64,000 nt of DNA from Clostridium mobile (GTDB taxonomy: Bacteria > Bacillota > Clostridia > Clostridiales > Clostridiaceae), in assembly GCF_018918285.1 (NCBI RefSeq), contig NZ_JAHLQF010000001.1, forward strand, positions 821,284 to 885,283, read 5' to 3'. Below, one piece after another: positions 36,529-47,893 of the stretch. Below the pieces are notes generated by a model. That model was not told the DNA's origin, searched no databases, and saw only the letters and a list, made by a program, of their open reading frames with translations. The translations under genes were made by a program, and so were the position numbers. Position 1 is the stretch's first letter. Each line of letters starts with the position of its first letter.

Positions 36529-37689
36529 TTACTCAATTTCAATTTTTTCTGGAAGTGCTATATTTTCCTCAGCAATCACTAATACTCTTACGACGATATC
36601 GCCATCCTCTTCAGTATGATCTACTATTTTATCCACTATAGAAATGCTTTTATCAAATTTAACTTTAATATCATTAAATAATTCTTCGGCAGTTTGTTCA
36701 ATAAGAGTTTTTTTATCCAATTTATGAGTCTTTTCATTGACTTCAAAAAAGCTTTGAAATACTAGTGGGCCTTTATTATGTTCTATTTTATCATACTTGT
36801 CAAAATTATTCATAGATTTTTTTAAAAACAACTTCTTTTTTCCAATTTCAATATAAATGTTTTCACTTTTTTCCCCCGTTCTTTCTCTTCTAACTTCGCT
36901 ACTCTTAACTTTTTTTGTTTCTTCATAGAAGGTTCTCGCAACCACCTCGCCATTTGCATGAACCTCGTAAATACTGCCTTCTTTTCCTTGCTCTCCTTTA
37001 ACAAGCAATTCTCCTTTTTTAACAATATCGCCTTTTTTAACAACTGCTGTGCCTGCTGTTGTAAATACTCTTACTACTTCTCCATCTTTCTTAGCTACTA
37101 AATTGCAGGGCTCATCATCCTGGACAAATTTAGGCGGACTTTGTCTTTCTAAAGCTTTAACTTTTAATATAGACCCCTCTATTCTAACCCTTACCCACAT
37201 GATATTTTCATTGTTTTTAATCAATTTTTCTTCTACCGATAATACATTTAAATCTTTTTTTCTAACCCCTTCTTTAACTCCATAGGATATCAATTCTCTT
37301 CTTATTTCATAGGGTGATAAAGTGTTCCCTGCTTCTATGTCAATTCTCCAGATATATGTAGAAAGAATATATATTATAGCCGCAAAAACGAATGCTCCTG
37401 CAATTAGAGCCTTTCTCTTCCTCATCCTAAATGCAAAAAATGCCATTCCTTTTCTTCCAATTACTTTAATTTTACTTTCAGTTTTTTTAGATATTCCCTC
37501 TATCTTTCTATAATCCTTTAAACTAATTTCTAGAGTAAATGTACTCATATCTTTTTTTCTTATATTTTTGACTTCTATAGCATTGCTCCAAAGAAGATTT
37601 AAGAACTTTTCTGGCATAAGAGATTGTATTTCCAGGGTAATAATACTTCTCTCATACTTATTTAAATTCACCTTACTCAACTTCTTCAT
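36529..37689 (-). CDS. yqfD: Sporulation protein YqfD
   Basis: A 386-residue membrane protein. A cytosolic N-terminal part (SLMPEKFLNLLWSNAIEVKN) leads to one membrane segment around residue 95 (ALIAGAFVFAAIIYILSTYI) and a large C-terminal domain with IEAGNTLSPYEIRRELISYG (POTRA-like) and GDIVKKGELLVKGE. Expressed in the forespore or mother cell under sporulation control in relatives; needed for efficient sporulation. It overlaps yqfC by 17 bases, giving a coupled pair. Confidence 0.93.
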   Translation of the reverse strand: MKKLSKVNLNKYERSIITLEIQSLMPEKFLNLLWSNAIEVKNIRKKDMSTFTLEISLKDYRKIEGISKKTESKIKVIGRKGMAFFAFRMRKRKALIAGAFVFAAIIYILSTYIWRIDIEAGNTLSPYEIRRELISYGVKEGVRKKDLNVLSVEEKLIKNNENIMWVRVRIEGSILKVKALERQSPPKFVQDDEPCNLVAKKDGEVVRVFTTAGTAVVKKGDIVKKGELLVKGEQGKEGSIYEVHANGEVVARTFYEETKKVKSSEVRRERTGEKSENIYIEIGKKKLFLKKSMNNFDKYDKIEHNKGPLVFQSFFEVNEKTHKLDKKTLIEQTAEELFNDIKVKFDKSISIVDKIVDHTEEDGDIVVRVLVIAEENIALPEKIEIE

Positions 37690-37957
37690 ACACCACAGAC
37701 CTAAATTTGCCTTTTAAGCTTATGGTGCTTCCTCCTAAGAAAAGTATTTCCAATCCTTCTCCATATATATTAACTAACCCTACCCTGGTATTTATTTTAA
37801 CTTGTCTTTCATCAAAAATAATTATACCTTTGTGATTTTCAATTATAATTTCATTATTTCCTGTAATAGCTATCTTCGGTAAATCTAATACTACATCTCT
37901 TGGTAAATCTAACTTGTCAATCACATTGCTTTTCACTGTATTAATTTTATTTTCCAT
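37673..37957 (-). CDS. yqfC: Sporulation protein YqfC
   Basis: About 94 residues from the ATG at 37957 (MENKINTVKSNVIDKLDLPR), which follows AAAAGGTGGAAAA. It has the family core LDLPRDVVLDLPKIAITGNN, ENHKGIIIFDERQVKINTRV and EGLEILFLGGSTISLKGKF, a beta-rich small domain. It always accompanies YqfD and is associated with sporulation; the biochemical role is unknown. Confidence 0.93.
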   Translation of the reverse strand: MENKINTVKSNVIDKLDLPRDVVLDLPKIAITGNNEIIIENHKGIIIFDERQVKINTRVGLVNIYGEGLEILFLGGSTISLKGKFRSVVYEEVE

Positions 37958-38063
37958 TTTTCCACCTTTTAAAAGTACTTTCATACTAATTTATGAATTT
38001 CCTTTTAATAAAATGACAAAAGCATTGAGAAAATCCTAGAGCTATTCTTCATTCTAAAATAAA

Positions 38064-38123
38064 AAAAGTTTAAATAAATAAAAAAGGACCATATTAGTCC
38101 TTTTTTTATTTATTTAAACTTTT
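38064..38123 (-). terminator. Long intrinsic terminator after the YqeY-like gene
   Basis: Two arms of about 25 bases (AAAAGTTTAAATAAATAAAA plus AAGGAC, and its complement) pair almost perfectly around CATATTA. The GGAC/GTCC core and T-run make a classic terminator on the minus strand. It overlaps the last codons and stop of the gene. Confidence 0.85.
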
Positions 38124-38552
38124 CTTAACTATTTCGCTAACAAGCTTACCATCTGCTCTACCTTTTGTTTTTGGTACGATTACAGCCATTACTTTTCCCA
38201 TATCTTTCATGCTAATTGCCCCTGATTCCTCTATTGCCTGACGGACAATCTCAACTACTTCATCCTCTGTTAATTGCTGAGGAAGGTAACTTAACAAGAT
38301 TTTTATTTCTTCTTCTGATTCTTCTACCAAATCTTGTCTGTTTCCTTTTTTAAACTCAAGGATAGCTTCACGTCTTTGCTTTACTTCCTTAGCCAAAACT
38401 TCAATGATCTCTTCGTCATCAAGTTTTCTTCCATCAGTTTTTTCTACTAATAATATAGCTGCTTTGGCTGTACTAATAGTATTAGCTTTAAACTTTTCTT
38501 TTGCCTTTAAAGCTTGCTTCCAGTCTTCTTGCAATCTTTCTTTAAGGGCCAT
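38106..38552 (-). CDS. yqeY: GatB/YqeY domain protein
   Basis: A 148-residue protein of the YqeY family (start LKERLQEDWKQALKAKEKFK; core ELLSYLPQQLTEDEV-like and GAISMKDMGKVMAVIVPKTK GRADGKLVSEIVK region). The domain is also found at the end of GatB amidotransferase, where it contacts tRNA. It follows rpsU directly, as in Bacillus. Function in tRNA metabolism is suggested, not proved. Confidence 0.93.
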   Translation of the reverse strand: MALKERLQEDWKQALKAKEKFKANTISTAKAAILLVEKTDGRKLDDEEIIEVLAKEVKQRREAILEFKKGNRQDLVEESEEEIKILLSYLPQQLTEDEVVEIVRQAIEESGAISMKDMGKVMAVIVPKTKGRADGKLVSEIVKKSLNK

Positions 38553-38574
38553 ATTCAGTACCTTCTTTCAAAAT

Positions 38575-38751
38575 TTATTTGAACTTTCTCTTTCTTGCTG
38601 CTTCTGATTTTTTCTTTCTCTTAACACTTGGTTTTTCATAGTGTTCTCTTTTTCTTACTTCTGAAAGAACACCAGCTCTAGCACATTTTTTCTTAAATCT
38701 TCTTAATGCGTTTTCTAGTGATTCGTTTTCTCCAACTTTGATTTCTGACAT
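38575..38751 (-). CDS. rpsU: 30S ribosomal protein S21
   Basis: A 58-residue basic protein ([19 protein letters not shown], then [20 protein letters not shown] and a Lys/Arg-rich tail) with GCGGAGGGAGGGAGAACAA before the ATG. It is a small subunit protein needed for translation initiation. It heads the rpsU-yqeY unit, a conserved position. Confidence 0.97.
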   Translation of the reverse strand: MSEIKVGENESLENALRRFKKKCARAGVLSEVRKREHYEKPSVKRKKKSEAARKRKFK

Positions 38752-38888
38752 TTGTTCTCCCTCCCTCCGCTAGCTCAATTTACTTCATAAATTAAACAGG
38801 CAATATGGGTGACATAGCACATAGCTTATTATATAATAGAAAAGTATTACCTGTCAACAATTTCATTAATTGTTTTACTTTTTATATT

Positions 38889-39233
38889 TTACCCTGGTGG
38901 CCATTGAAGATTCCTTCCACCTAGTATATGAAAGTGCATATGTAAAACTGTTTGCCCTCCATTTATACCACAATTATTTACAACTCTATATCCATCTTCT
39001 GCTATTCCCAATTCTCTCGCTAAATCCTTTGCTTTAATAAAAATATGCGAAAGTATATCTTTATCTTCTTCCTCTAAACTATCTAAACTGTCTATATGTT
39101 TTTTAGGAATTATAAGCACATGAACTGGTGCTTCTGGATTTATATCTTCAAAGGCTAAAATAAGCTCATCTTCATATACTTTTTTACAAGGTATTTCTCC
39201 TTTTATTATTTTACAAAATATACAATTATCCAT
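38889..39233 (-). CDS. HIT family nucleotide hydrolase/transferase
   Basis: About 114 residues from the ATG at 39233 (MDNCIFCKIIKGEIPCKKVY), which follows GGGAGGTGAAATT. The zinc-like CxxC is at the N-terminus and the catalytic triad motif is LHMHFHILGGRNL. It resembles Hint/PKCI-type enzymes that cleave aminoacyl-adenylate-like bonds. Its location after mtaB is common in clostridia. Confidence 0.94.
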   Translation of the reverse strand: MDNCIFCKIIKGEIPCKKVYEDELILAFEDINPEAPVHVLIIPKKHIDSLDSLEEEDKDILSHIFIKAKDLARELGIAEDGYRVVNNCGINGGQTVLHMHFHILGGRNLQWPPG

Positions 39234-39297
39234 AATTTCACCTCCCCAAGCCAATTAAATAATATATTTTATATAATATTATTTTCCTTACTATATA

Positions 39298-40599
39298 TTA
39301 TATCAGCTTTCCAACACAATGTTCTTCTTTTACTTCTACTATTTCAGTGTTGAAGATACATCCTTCTGTTATTTTATCCCCTTCACAAATTACCTTTATA
39401 TAATTTGGAGTATATCCCTCATGGGAATTGCTATTTCTTTTAGACTTTTCCTCATATAAAACTTCAAAGTTTCTGTGTATAAACTTTTCCATAAAAGCTT
39501 TTTCATTTTCTTTATTTAATTCTATAAGTCTATTGCTTCTTTCTTCTTTAATATTTCCATCTATTTGATTCTCCATAACAGAAGCCTTTGTTCCCTCTCT
39601 TGGGCTATACTTAAATATATGCATCTTAGAAAGCTTTATATCTTTCAAAAATTCATAAGTACATTCAAATTCTTCTTCTGTTTCTCCTGGAAAACCTACA
39701 ATTATATCTGTGGTAATTGAAACATCTTTTATATTTTTTCTTAACTCCTCTACAACCCATCTGTATTCTTCCGTTGTATAATGTCTATTCATTCTCTTTA
39801 GCGTGATATTGCATCCACTTTGAAGAGATAGGTGAAAATGAGGACATAATTTTTTCAATCTCCATATTCTACTCATTCTATCTTCTGTAAAGAACCTAGG
39901 GCTTATTGATCCTATTCTAATTCTTTCTATTCCATCTATCTCATCTATTTCCTCTAATATTTTTAATAAGTCCCAATCTCCATCAAGATCAGCACCATAG
40001 GAGGAAATTTGTATACCTGAAAGTATTATTTCTTTAAATCCATGAGAAGCTAAATTTTTAACTTCTTCAATTATTTTATCAGGTGATTTTGAGCAAACAG
40101 CGCCCCTTGCATAAGGAATAGCACAATAGGAACAAAAGCTATTACATCCGTCTTGTATCTTTAAAAAAGCTCTAGTTCTATCTCTATATTGTTCAATATT
40201 TAGTTCTTCAAAAACATTGTTTTTAAGTACATCTCCAACTTGAATGATTTGCTTATTTTCATTCATAAACTTTTGAACTAAATGTACAATATCACCCTTG
40301 TTTCTAGTTCCAACTACTACATCTACTCCTGAAATTTGAGATACTGCTTCTGGTGCTATCTGTGAATAGCATCCAACTACCGCAATTACTCCTGTTTCAT
40401 TATTTCTTCTAGCTCTTCCTATCATTTGTCTAGATTTCTTATCGCCCATATTAGTAACTGTACATGTATTTATAACATATACATCTGAATACTTTTCAAA
40501 ATCTACTACTTCGTACCCTGCCTTTATAAACTTCTCTGCCATGGCTTCTGTTTCATATTGATTAACTCTACAACCAAGAGTAGTAAAAGCAACTTTCAT
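39298..40599 (-). CDS. mtaB: tRNA t6A37 methylthiotransferase MtaB
   Basis: A 433-residue radical SAM enzyme that adds a methylthio group to t6A37 of tRNA. It has an N-terminal UPF0004 domain (TTLGCRVNQYETEAM, NTCTVTNMGDKKSR), the radical SAM cluster CNSFCSYCAIPYARG, and a C-terminal TRAM-like domain. The ATG overlaps the TAA of rsmE by one base. AGGAGGAAAATTATA precedes it. Confidence 0.95.
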   Translation of the reverse strand: MKVAFTTLGCRVNQYETEAMAEKFIKAGYEVVDFEKYSDVYVINTCTVTNMGDKKSRQMIGRARRNNETGVIAVVGCYSQIAPEAVSQISGVDVVVGTRNKGDIVHLVQKFMNENKQIIQVGDVLKNNVFEELNIEQYRDRTRAFLKIQDGCNSFCSYCAIPYARGAVCSKSPDKIIEEVKNLASHGFKEIILSGIQISSYGADLDGDWDLLKILEEIDEIDGIERIRIGSISPRFFTEDRMSRIWRLKKLCPHFHLSLQSGCNITLKRMNRHYTTEEYRWVVEELRKNIKDVSITTDIIVGFPGETEEEFECTYEFLKDIKLSKMHIFKYSPREGTKASVMENQIDGNIKEERSNRLIELNKENEKAFMEKFIHRNFEVLYEEKSKRNSNSHEGYTPNYIKVICEGDKITEGCIFNTEIVEVKEEHCVGKLI

Positions 40600-41351
40600 T
40601 ATAATTTTCCTCCTAAATCTCCTAATTCATACATTATAAGAGATGTGCAGACAAAACCAGCTGTTTCTGTTCGTAATATTCTTGGACCTAGAGTTACTAT
40701 ATGCGCTCCTAAACTCTTTAAATCACATATTTCTTTTTCTTCAAAACCGCCTTCAGGCCCTATTACAATTCCTACTTTTTCTATAGACTTATCTCTTAAT
40801 GTATTTACTACGTTTTTTATTCCAAATCCCTCTTCATTTTCATAAGGTACTATTACTAAATCCATTTTCCTTAGCTCTTCAAAAAGTTCCTTAAATTCTA
40901 TTGGTGGATTAATCTTTGGTATTAGAGTTCTTTTAGATTGCTTGCTGGCCTCTAAAGCGATTCTAGCCCATCTATCTAGCTTCTTATATTCACCAATCTC
41001 ATTTTTAACTATAACTCTTTCCGTAACTATTGGTGTAATTTCTCTTACTCCAAGCTCACAATTCTTTTGAACAATTAAGTCCATTTTAGAAGACTTAGGT
41101 AAACCTTGAAATAGATATATCTGTATTGCACTCTCATTATTTATTAGAAGTTTTTCTTTTAGTTCCACTGTTACTTCTTTTTTATTTACATCCTTTATAA
41201 CTCCTAAAAATTCTTCTCCATTACAATTATTTATAGTAACCTCTTCTCCTGGAGCCAACCTTAAAACCTTATATATATGTTTTACATCTTCTCCCTCTAT
41301 TATAGCTTCATTATCTCTAATAAAATTTTGTGGGACAAAAAACTTATGCAC
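40599..41351 (-). CDS. rsmE: 16S rRNA (uracil1498-N3)-methyltransferase RsmE
   Basis: A 250-residue SPOUT-class methyltransferase that makes m3U1498 in 16S rRNA. It has an N-terminal PUA-like part (VKHIYKVLRLAPGEEVTIN) and a C-terminal knot with IVTERVIVKNE, GIVIGPEGGFEEKEI and LGPRILRTETAGFV. Start is GTG at 41351 behind GGAGTGTAAAGA. It follows prmA by 12 bases. Confidence 0.95.
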   Translation of the reverse strand: MHKFFVPQNFIRDNEAIIEGEDVKHIYKVLRLAPGEEVTINNCNGEEFLGVIKDVNKKEVTVELKEKLLINNESAIQIYLFQGLPKSSKMDLIVQKNCELGVREITPIVTERVIVKNEIGEYKKLDRWARIALEASKQSKRTLIPKINPPIEFKELFEELRKMDLVIVPYENEEGFGIKNVVNTLRDKSIEKVGIVIGPEGGFEEKEICDLKSLGAHIVTLGPRILRTETAGFVCTSLIMYELGDLGGKL

Positions 41352-41363
41352 TCTTTACACTCC

Positions 41364-42308
41364 TTAATTTAGTTTTGATACTATACAAACCCATTCTCCA
41401 TCAGTGTTTACTTCTACTATTTCTAATCCGCATTCCTCTAGTTTTTTTATTACGTCATCTTTTCTTTCTTTTATTATACCAGAAGATATAAAGCATGCTC
41501 CCTGTTCCATAAAGGTTTTAACATCATCAGCAAGTAATATTATTATATCAGCTATTATGTTGGCAACTACAATATCTGCCTTACCTTTAACTACATCCAT
41601 AAGATTTCCATAGCGTATTTCTATGTTATCTAATTTATTAAAACCTACATTTTCTTTTGCTGATGTAACGGCTACAGGATCTAAATCCACTCCAATAACC
41701 TTTTTCGCTCCTAATTTTGCCGCTCCTATAGCTAGTATTCCAGAGCCAGTGCCTATATCAAACACAGTAGAATTAGGATTAACATACTTTTCTAAAGCTT
41801 TAATACACATTCTAGTGGTTTCATGAGTTCCCGTTCCAAAAGCCATGCCTGGATCTAAATCTATTACTATTTCTCCTTCTTCACTTTTATAGTCTTCCCA
41901 TATTGGTCTTACTATAATTCTTTCCCCTATTTTAGTTGGCTTATAGTACTTTTTCCAATTATTTTCCCAGTCTTCTTCATTAACCTTAGTTACAAATACC
42001 TCGCCTTTACCTTTATCTATTCCGTGCTCATCTAAATTGTTTATACTTTCTTTTATGTATTTAAAATATTCTTCAAAGTTTTCATCTTCTTTAAAGTATC
42101 CCTTTATAATTGCCCCTTCTTTAACTTGTAAAAGATCCTCATCAAAATAGTCCCAATCACCTGGGTTCTTCTTTTTAAACTCGATATCTTCTGGATCTTC
42201 AATAGAAACTCCCTTTACCCCAGTATTGTAAAGTATAGCTGAAACAGCTTCCACCGCTTCGCTGCTTGTAATTATCGTTACCTCTAACCAATCTTTTTCA
42301 TTACTCAT
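41364..42308 (-). CDS. prmA: Ribosomal protein L11 methyltransferase
   Basis: A 314-residue SAM-dependent enzyme that methylates ribosomal protein L11. An N-terminal L11-binding region is followed by the catalytic domain with [37 protein letters not shown] and [17 protein letters not shown]. It is the first gene of the prmA-rsmE-mtaB run and is separated from dnaJ by 550 bases that hold two composite repeats. Confidence 0.95.
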   Translation of the reverse strand: MSNEKDWLEVTIITSSEAVEAVSAILYNTGVKGVSIEDPEDIEFKKKNPGDWDYFDEDLLQVKEGAIIKGYFKEDENFEEYFKYIKESINNLDEHGIDKGKGEVFVTKVNEEDWENNWKKYYKPTKIGERIIVRPIWEDYKSEEGEIVIDLDPGMAFGTGTHETTRMCIKALEKYVNPNSTVFDIGTGSGILAIGAAKLGAKKVIGVDLDPVAVTSAKENVGFNKLDNIEIRYGNLMDVVKGKADIVVANIIADIIILLADDVKTFMEQGACFISSGIIKERKDDVIKKLEECGLEIVEVNTDGEWVCIVSKLN

Positions 42309-42548
42309 ATATAATCCTTATTGAGAATAATTTTATATTCCCAACAAAGTCCACCTCCTTTTAAAGCATATACCTGTTTTTCAATTATACATTATAACCT
42401 ATTTCTTTTAAAGCAATCAATAAAAAAACTGCGCCAAAACTCTTAAAGTTTATAAGCTTGATTAAGTTACGACAAATCCAAAATGCTATGCAATGTTTCT
42501 GTAACCTTCACTGCAATAAGTAAGTATTTACAATATGTATAATACAAA

Positions 42549-42611
42549 AGAGATAAGTATGTAGTGAAATAGCGACTTTTTCCGGAGCGGCTTCATTACG
42601 TACTTATCTCT
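42549..42611 (-). repeat. Composite hairpin repeat, copy B
   Basis: Arms AGAGATAAGTATGTAGTGAA and TTCATTACGTACTTATCTCT around ATAGCGACTTTTTCCGGAGC plus GGC. It keeps the pairing although several arm bases differ from other copies (for example the change to GATAAG/CTTATC). Confidence 0.85.
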
Positions 42612-42679
42612 CTATTTTGTACAACAAATTATCTCTGTAGAAACTTATAACTGTAAAAATATAAGTTGTACAACATAAA

Positions 42680-42743
42680 AGAGCTAAGTAGGTGGTGAAA
42701 TAGCGACTTTTTATTGGAGCGGCTTCACTACCTGCTTAGCTCT
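42680..42743 (-). repeat. Composite hairpin repeat, copy C
   Basis: Arms AGAGCTAAGTAGGTGGTGAA and TTCACTACCTGCTTAGCTCT with loop ATAGCGACTTTTTATTGGAG plus CGGC. The positions GG/CC replace AT/AT in other copies. Followed (plus strand) by the conserved tail to 42846, which ends at the dnaJ stop. Confidence 0.85.
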
Positions 42744-42859
42744 ATACTTTTGAGCCCCTAATTGTTTTTATAAAAGCTTATAATTGTAAAACCAATTTGT
42801 CGTACTTTAATTCTGAAAATCTATGTGTCTTAAAATTATAATTTTCCACGGAACAGAGT

Positions 42860-43990
42860 TCATTTAAAGTTCTTTTTAATTTTGTCGAAGAAGCCTTCTC
42901 TTCCTTCTTCTTCTTCTAACTCACCACTAGCTTCCATGTACGCAAATAGTGCTTCTTTTTGCTTTTGATTTAAACTCTTTGGTATATCAACTATAATATT
43001 TACATATTGATCTCCTCTTCCTTTTCCATTAACAAAAGGAACACCTTTTCCCTTCAATCTAAATACAGCTCCTGGTTGAGTTCCTGGTGGTACGGTATAT
43101 TTAACGTCCCCATCTACAGTTCCAACCGTTAATTCTGATCCAAGGGTAGCCTTCGAAAAGCTGATATGTGTATCTACATAAATATTATATCCTTTTCTTT
43201 TAAATACTGAATGAGGGGCTACTCTTACATTTACATATAAATCCCCAGAAGGTCCTCCATTTGATCCAGCTTCTCCTTGTCCTCTAATAGGAATTATGTT
43301 TCCATTATCTACGCCTGCTGGAACGTTAACCTTTATCTTCTTTTGTCTTCTTACAGTTCCCTTACCCCTACACTCTGAACATGGGTCTGAAACTACATTT
43401 CCTTTACCTCCGCAGGTATCACAAGTGCCTACGCTTACAAAGCTACCTAATGGAGTATTTCTTTGAACCTTAACCTGACCTGATCCTCCACATTTTGGAC
43501 AAGTCTTAGGTTGAGTACCTTCCTTAGCACCTGAGCCAGAACATTTATGACATGTCTCACTTCTAGTTAAGTTAATATCTTTTTCCACTCCAAATACAGC
43601 TTCTTCAAAAGTTAGATTAATAGTATACTCTACGTCTTCACCCTTTTGTGGACCGTTTCTTCTTCGGCCACCACCACCAAAACCTCCAAAGAAGGACTCA
43701 AATATATCTCCAAAACCACCTAAGTCCGAAAAATCAAATCCTCCTCCAAAGCCACCTTCAAATCCTTGGAAATCTGCCGTTCCAAACTGATCATATTGGG
43801 CTTTCTTTTGAGGGTCTGATAATACCTGATAAGCTTCATTGATTTCTTTAAACTTTTCTTCCGCTTCTTTGTTTCCTTGATTTTTGTCTGGATGGTATTG
43901 TATCGCAAGCTTTCTAAATGCCTTTTTTATTTCATCATCACTTGCACCTTTTTGAAGTCCAAGTATTTCATAATAGTCTTTTTTTGCCAT
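42860..43990 (-). CDS. dnaJ: Chaperone DnaJ (Hsp40)
   Basis: About 376 residues from the ATG at 43990 ([20 protein letters not shown]), which follows AAGAGGTGAAAAGG. The J domain has the HPD motif ([11 protein letters not shown]). A Gly/Phe-rich linker is at residues 80-110. Four zinc repeats are [24 protein letters not shown] and CSECRGKG. It stimulates DnaK and presents unfolded proteins. It is the last gene of the hrcA-grpE-dnaK-dnaJ unit. Confidence 0.98.
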   Translation of the reverse strand: MAKKDYYEILGLQKGASDDEIKKAFRKLAIQYHPDKNQGNKEAEEKFKEINEAYQVLSDPQKKAQYDQFGTADFQGFEGGFGGGFDFSDLGGFGDIFESFFGGFGGGGRRRNGPQKGEDVEYTINLTFEEAVFGVEKDINLTRSETCHKCSGSGAKEGTQPKTCPKCGGSGQVKVQRNTPLGSFVSVGTCDTCGGKGNVVSDPCSECRGKGTVRRQKKIKVNVPAGVDNGNIIPIRGQGEAGSNGGPSGDLYVNVRVAPHSVFKRKGYNIYVDTHISFSKATLGSELTVGTVDGDVKYTVPPGTQPGAVFRLKGKGVPFVNGKGRGDQYVNIIVDIPKSLNQKQKEALFAYMEASGELEEEEGREGFFDKIKKNFK

Positions 43991-44122
43991 CCTTTTCACC
44001 TCTTTATTAAAGTCCACTTTTCTAATGGATATTGATAATTTATAGTTTATTAACTCAATTTATTTATTCTCATTAAAATTAAGGGATGAGCATTTACTCC
44101 TCCCTTAACTTTTTAATGATAA

Positions 44123-45991
<1,869 letters not shown>

Positions 45992-46057
45992 TTATGGTTA
46001 ACTTCATTTAATTTTCATATAATTAATATTTAATCTATAGAAATTTTCTATAATAAT

Positions 46058-46621
46058 TTAATTAGCAACTTTAACCATTGTATATCTTATTACTTTTTCT
46101 CCTCTTTTGTAACCCTTTAAAAATACTTCTACTACTTGATTTTCTCCAAAACTTTCGTCTTGTACATGCATTACAGCTTCATGAAAGTTTGGATCAAATC
46201 CATCTTGAGTAGATATTTCTTCCACTCCCAATTTATCGATTGAATCTTTAAATTGCTTTAAAGTCATTTCAATTCCTTTTTTTAAATCTTCTAAACTGCC
46301 ATCAGCTGCCATAGCTCTTTCCAAATTATCTAAGACAGGAAGCATTTCTTTCAATACATCTTCACAAGCATCGGAATAAATTCCTTCTTTTTCCTTAGCT
46401 GTTCTTTTTCTATAGTTTTCGTATTCTGACGCAGTTCTAAGAAGTCTATCTTTTATAGTATCTAATTCATTTTTAAGCTTTTCATTCTCATCTTTAAGTC
46501 TTATTGTTTCATCTTCTTCATTTACAATATCCTCAAACTCTTTATCTTCACTTACTTCCGCTTGGACTGGAGTCTCCTCCTCTAAGTTAGCTTCTTCATT
46601 TACGTTTAATTCCCTCTCCAT
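46058..46621 (-). CDS. grpE: Nucleotide exchange factor GrpE
   Basis: A 187-residue protein. The N-terminal 45 residues are acidic and disordered. A long coiled coil follows (DENEKLKNELDTIKDRLLRT, ASEYENYRKRTAKEKE), then the beta-wing GFDPNFHEAVMHVQDESFGE and KGYKRGEKVIRYTMVKVAN. It swaps ADP for ATP on DnaK. GGAGGAAAGGGTCA precedes the ATG. Confidence 0.97.
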   Translation of the reverse strand: MERELNVNEEANLEEETPVQAEVSEDKEFEDIVNEEDETIRLKDENEKLKNELDTIKDRLLRTASEYENYRKRTAKEKEGIYSDACEDVLKEMLPVLDNLERAMAADGSLEDLKKGIEMTLKQFKDSIDKLGVEEISTQDGFDPNFHEAVMHVQDESFGENQVVEVFLKGYKRGEKVIRYTMVKVAN

Positions 46622-46657
46622 TGACCCTTTCCTCCAATCAATTATTCTTTAGCCCCT

Positions 46658-47695
46658 TTATGGATTATCTATATTTTCTTCATTTATTATGCTATTTATT
46701 TCTGTCACTATTTCACCTAATATAGATATTACCTTTGAATATGGCATCCTAGTTGGACCAATAACACCGATAGTACCTAATGGTCTATTCTTGAGCCTAT
46801 ATACTGCAGATATTACTGTACAATCCCTAGCATCTTCTAAATAATTTTCTTCACCTATTTTTACAGATATACTATCGCTATTATTTATAAGAAATTTTAT
46901 TTTATCTTTATTATCTATTAAAGACAAAAAATTCTTAGCTCTCTGAATATCATTATACTCTGGAAAGTTAAATATATTAGTACTTCCCTCCATGTATATT
47001 TCAGATTTATCTATACTATTTAAGCTCTCGTAAAGAGCAGGTATTATAGCATTAAAAATGTCATCATACCCTTTAAGGTCATCTTTTAAATTATTTATTA
47101 CCTCTAAGTGAATCTCTTCTATATTCAAGTCAACTAGCCTTATATTTAAGAGATTACTTAGTTTAACTAGTACTTCAGTATCCACAGGCTTTTTCATTCG
47201 AATTATGTTATTTTTTATAATTCCTGCATCCGTAATAATAACGGATAGTATGCTATTACCATCAATATTAATTAATTGTATTGATTTAAGTGAGCTCTTC
47301 TTTACTGATGGTGATCTAACTATAGAGGTAAGCCCTGTCAACTCCGCAAGAATAGTTGTAGCCTGTTTAATCATTTTATCCATCTCATATAGAGCTGAAT
47401 TTATCATATGGGCCCTAATAATATTTAACTCCTCTTGGGATACTCTTTGAACCCTCATAAGTTTATCTACATATAATCTGTATCCCTTATCGGAAGGCTT
47501 TCTTCCTGAGGAACTATGAAGTTGTTCTAAATAGCCCATTTCTTCTAAATCCGCCATCTCATTTCTTATGGTTGCAGAACTAATCCCTAAATCATACTTT
47601 TTAGCTATGGTCCTGGACCCAACAGGCTCAGCTGTATTGATGTAATCATTGATAATAGCCTGAAGTATTTTTATTTTTCTTTCATCCATTTCCAT
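46658..47695 (-). CDS. hrcA: Heat-inducible repressor HrcA
   Basis: About 345 residues from the ATG at 47695 (MEMDERKIKILQAIINDYIN), which follows GCGAGGTGATTTT; the longer frame would overlap the operator. It has a winged-helix domain (SRTIAKKYDLGISSATIRNE then MADLEEMGYLEQLHSSSGRK) and a GAF-like domain. The C-terminus has VIGPTRMPYSKVISILGEI. It represses the hrcA-grpE-dnaK-dnaJ operon through CIRCE; GroEL is its usual cofactor. Confidence 0.97.
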   Translation of the reverse strand: MEMDERKIKILQAIINDYINTAEPVGSRTIAKKYDLGISSATIRNEMADLEEMGYLEQLHSSSGRKPSDKGYRLYVDKLMRVQRVSQEELNIIRAHMINSALYEMDKMIKQATTILAELTGLTSIVRSPSVKKSSLKSIQLINIDGNSILSVIITDAGIIKNNIIRMKKPVDTEVLVKLSNLLNIRLVDLNIEEIHLEVINNLKDDLKGYDDIFNAIIPALYESLNSIDKSEIYMEGSTNIFNFPEYNDIQRAKNFLSLIDNKDKIKFLINNSDSISVKIGEENYLEDARDCTVISAVYRLKNRPLGTIGVIGPTRMPYSKVISILGEIVTEINSIINEENIDNP

Positions 47696-47712
47696 AAAAT
47701 CACCTCGCTTTA

Positions 47713-47739
47713 TTAGCACTCATCATCAACGAGTGCTAA
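47713..47739 (-). promoter_or_regulatory. CIRCE operator upstream of hrcA
   Basis: TTAGCACTC (47713-47721), a 9-base spacer and GAGTGCTAA (47731-47739) match the canonical HrcA binding site exactly. It lies within 20 bases of the hrcA start and confirms heat-shock control of the operon. Confidence 0.97.
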
Positions 47740-47893
47740 TTGCTATGATTAAAAAATATCATTCTCTTTAAGATTTGTCAAATGTCATTATTATTTAATA
47801 TACTTGTATTTTATCCTATTACAGTATTTTAACCACAATTTAACCTATTTTCTCATAAAATCTATATTTATCTCCTAATTTCTTTATTCCATA

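Larger units (their letters stand above)
42309..42859. other. dnaJ-prmA spacer: repeat composite and prmA leader
   Basis: No gene is seen. On the minus strand it starts with the conserved tail right after the dnaJ stop, then copy C of the hairpin, a short spacer with GTACAAC repeats, and copy B. The remaining part to 42309 is the AT-rich prmA leader with no clear hairpin of the terminator type. Confidence 0.7.
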
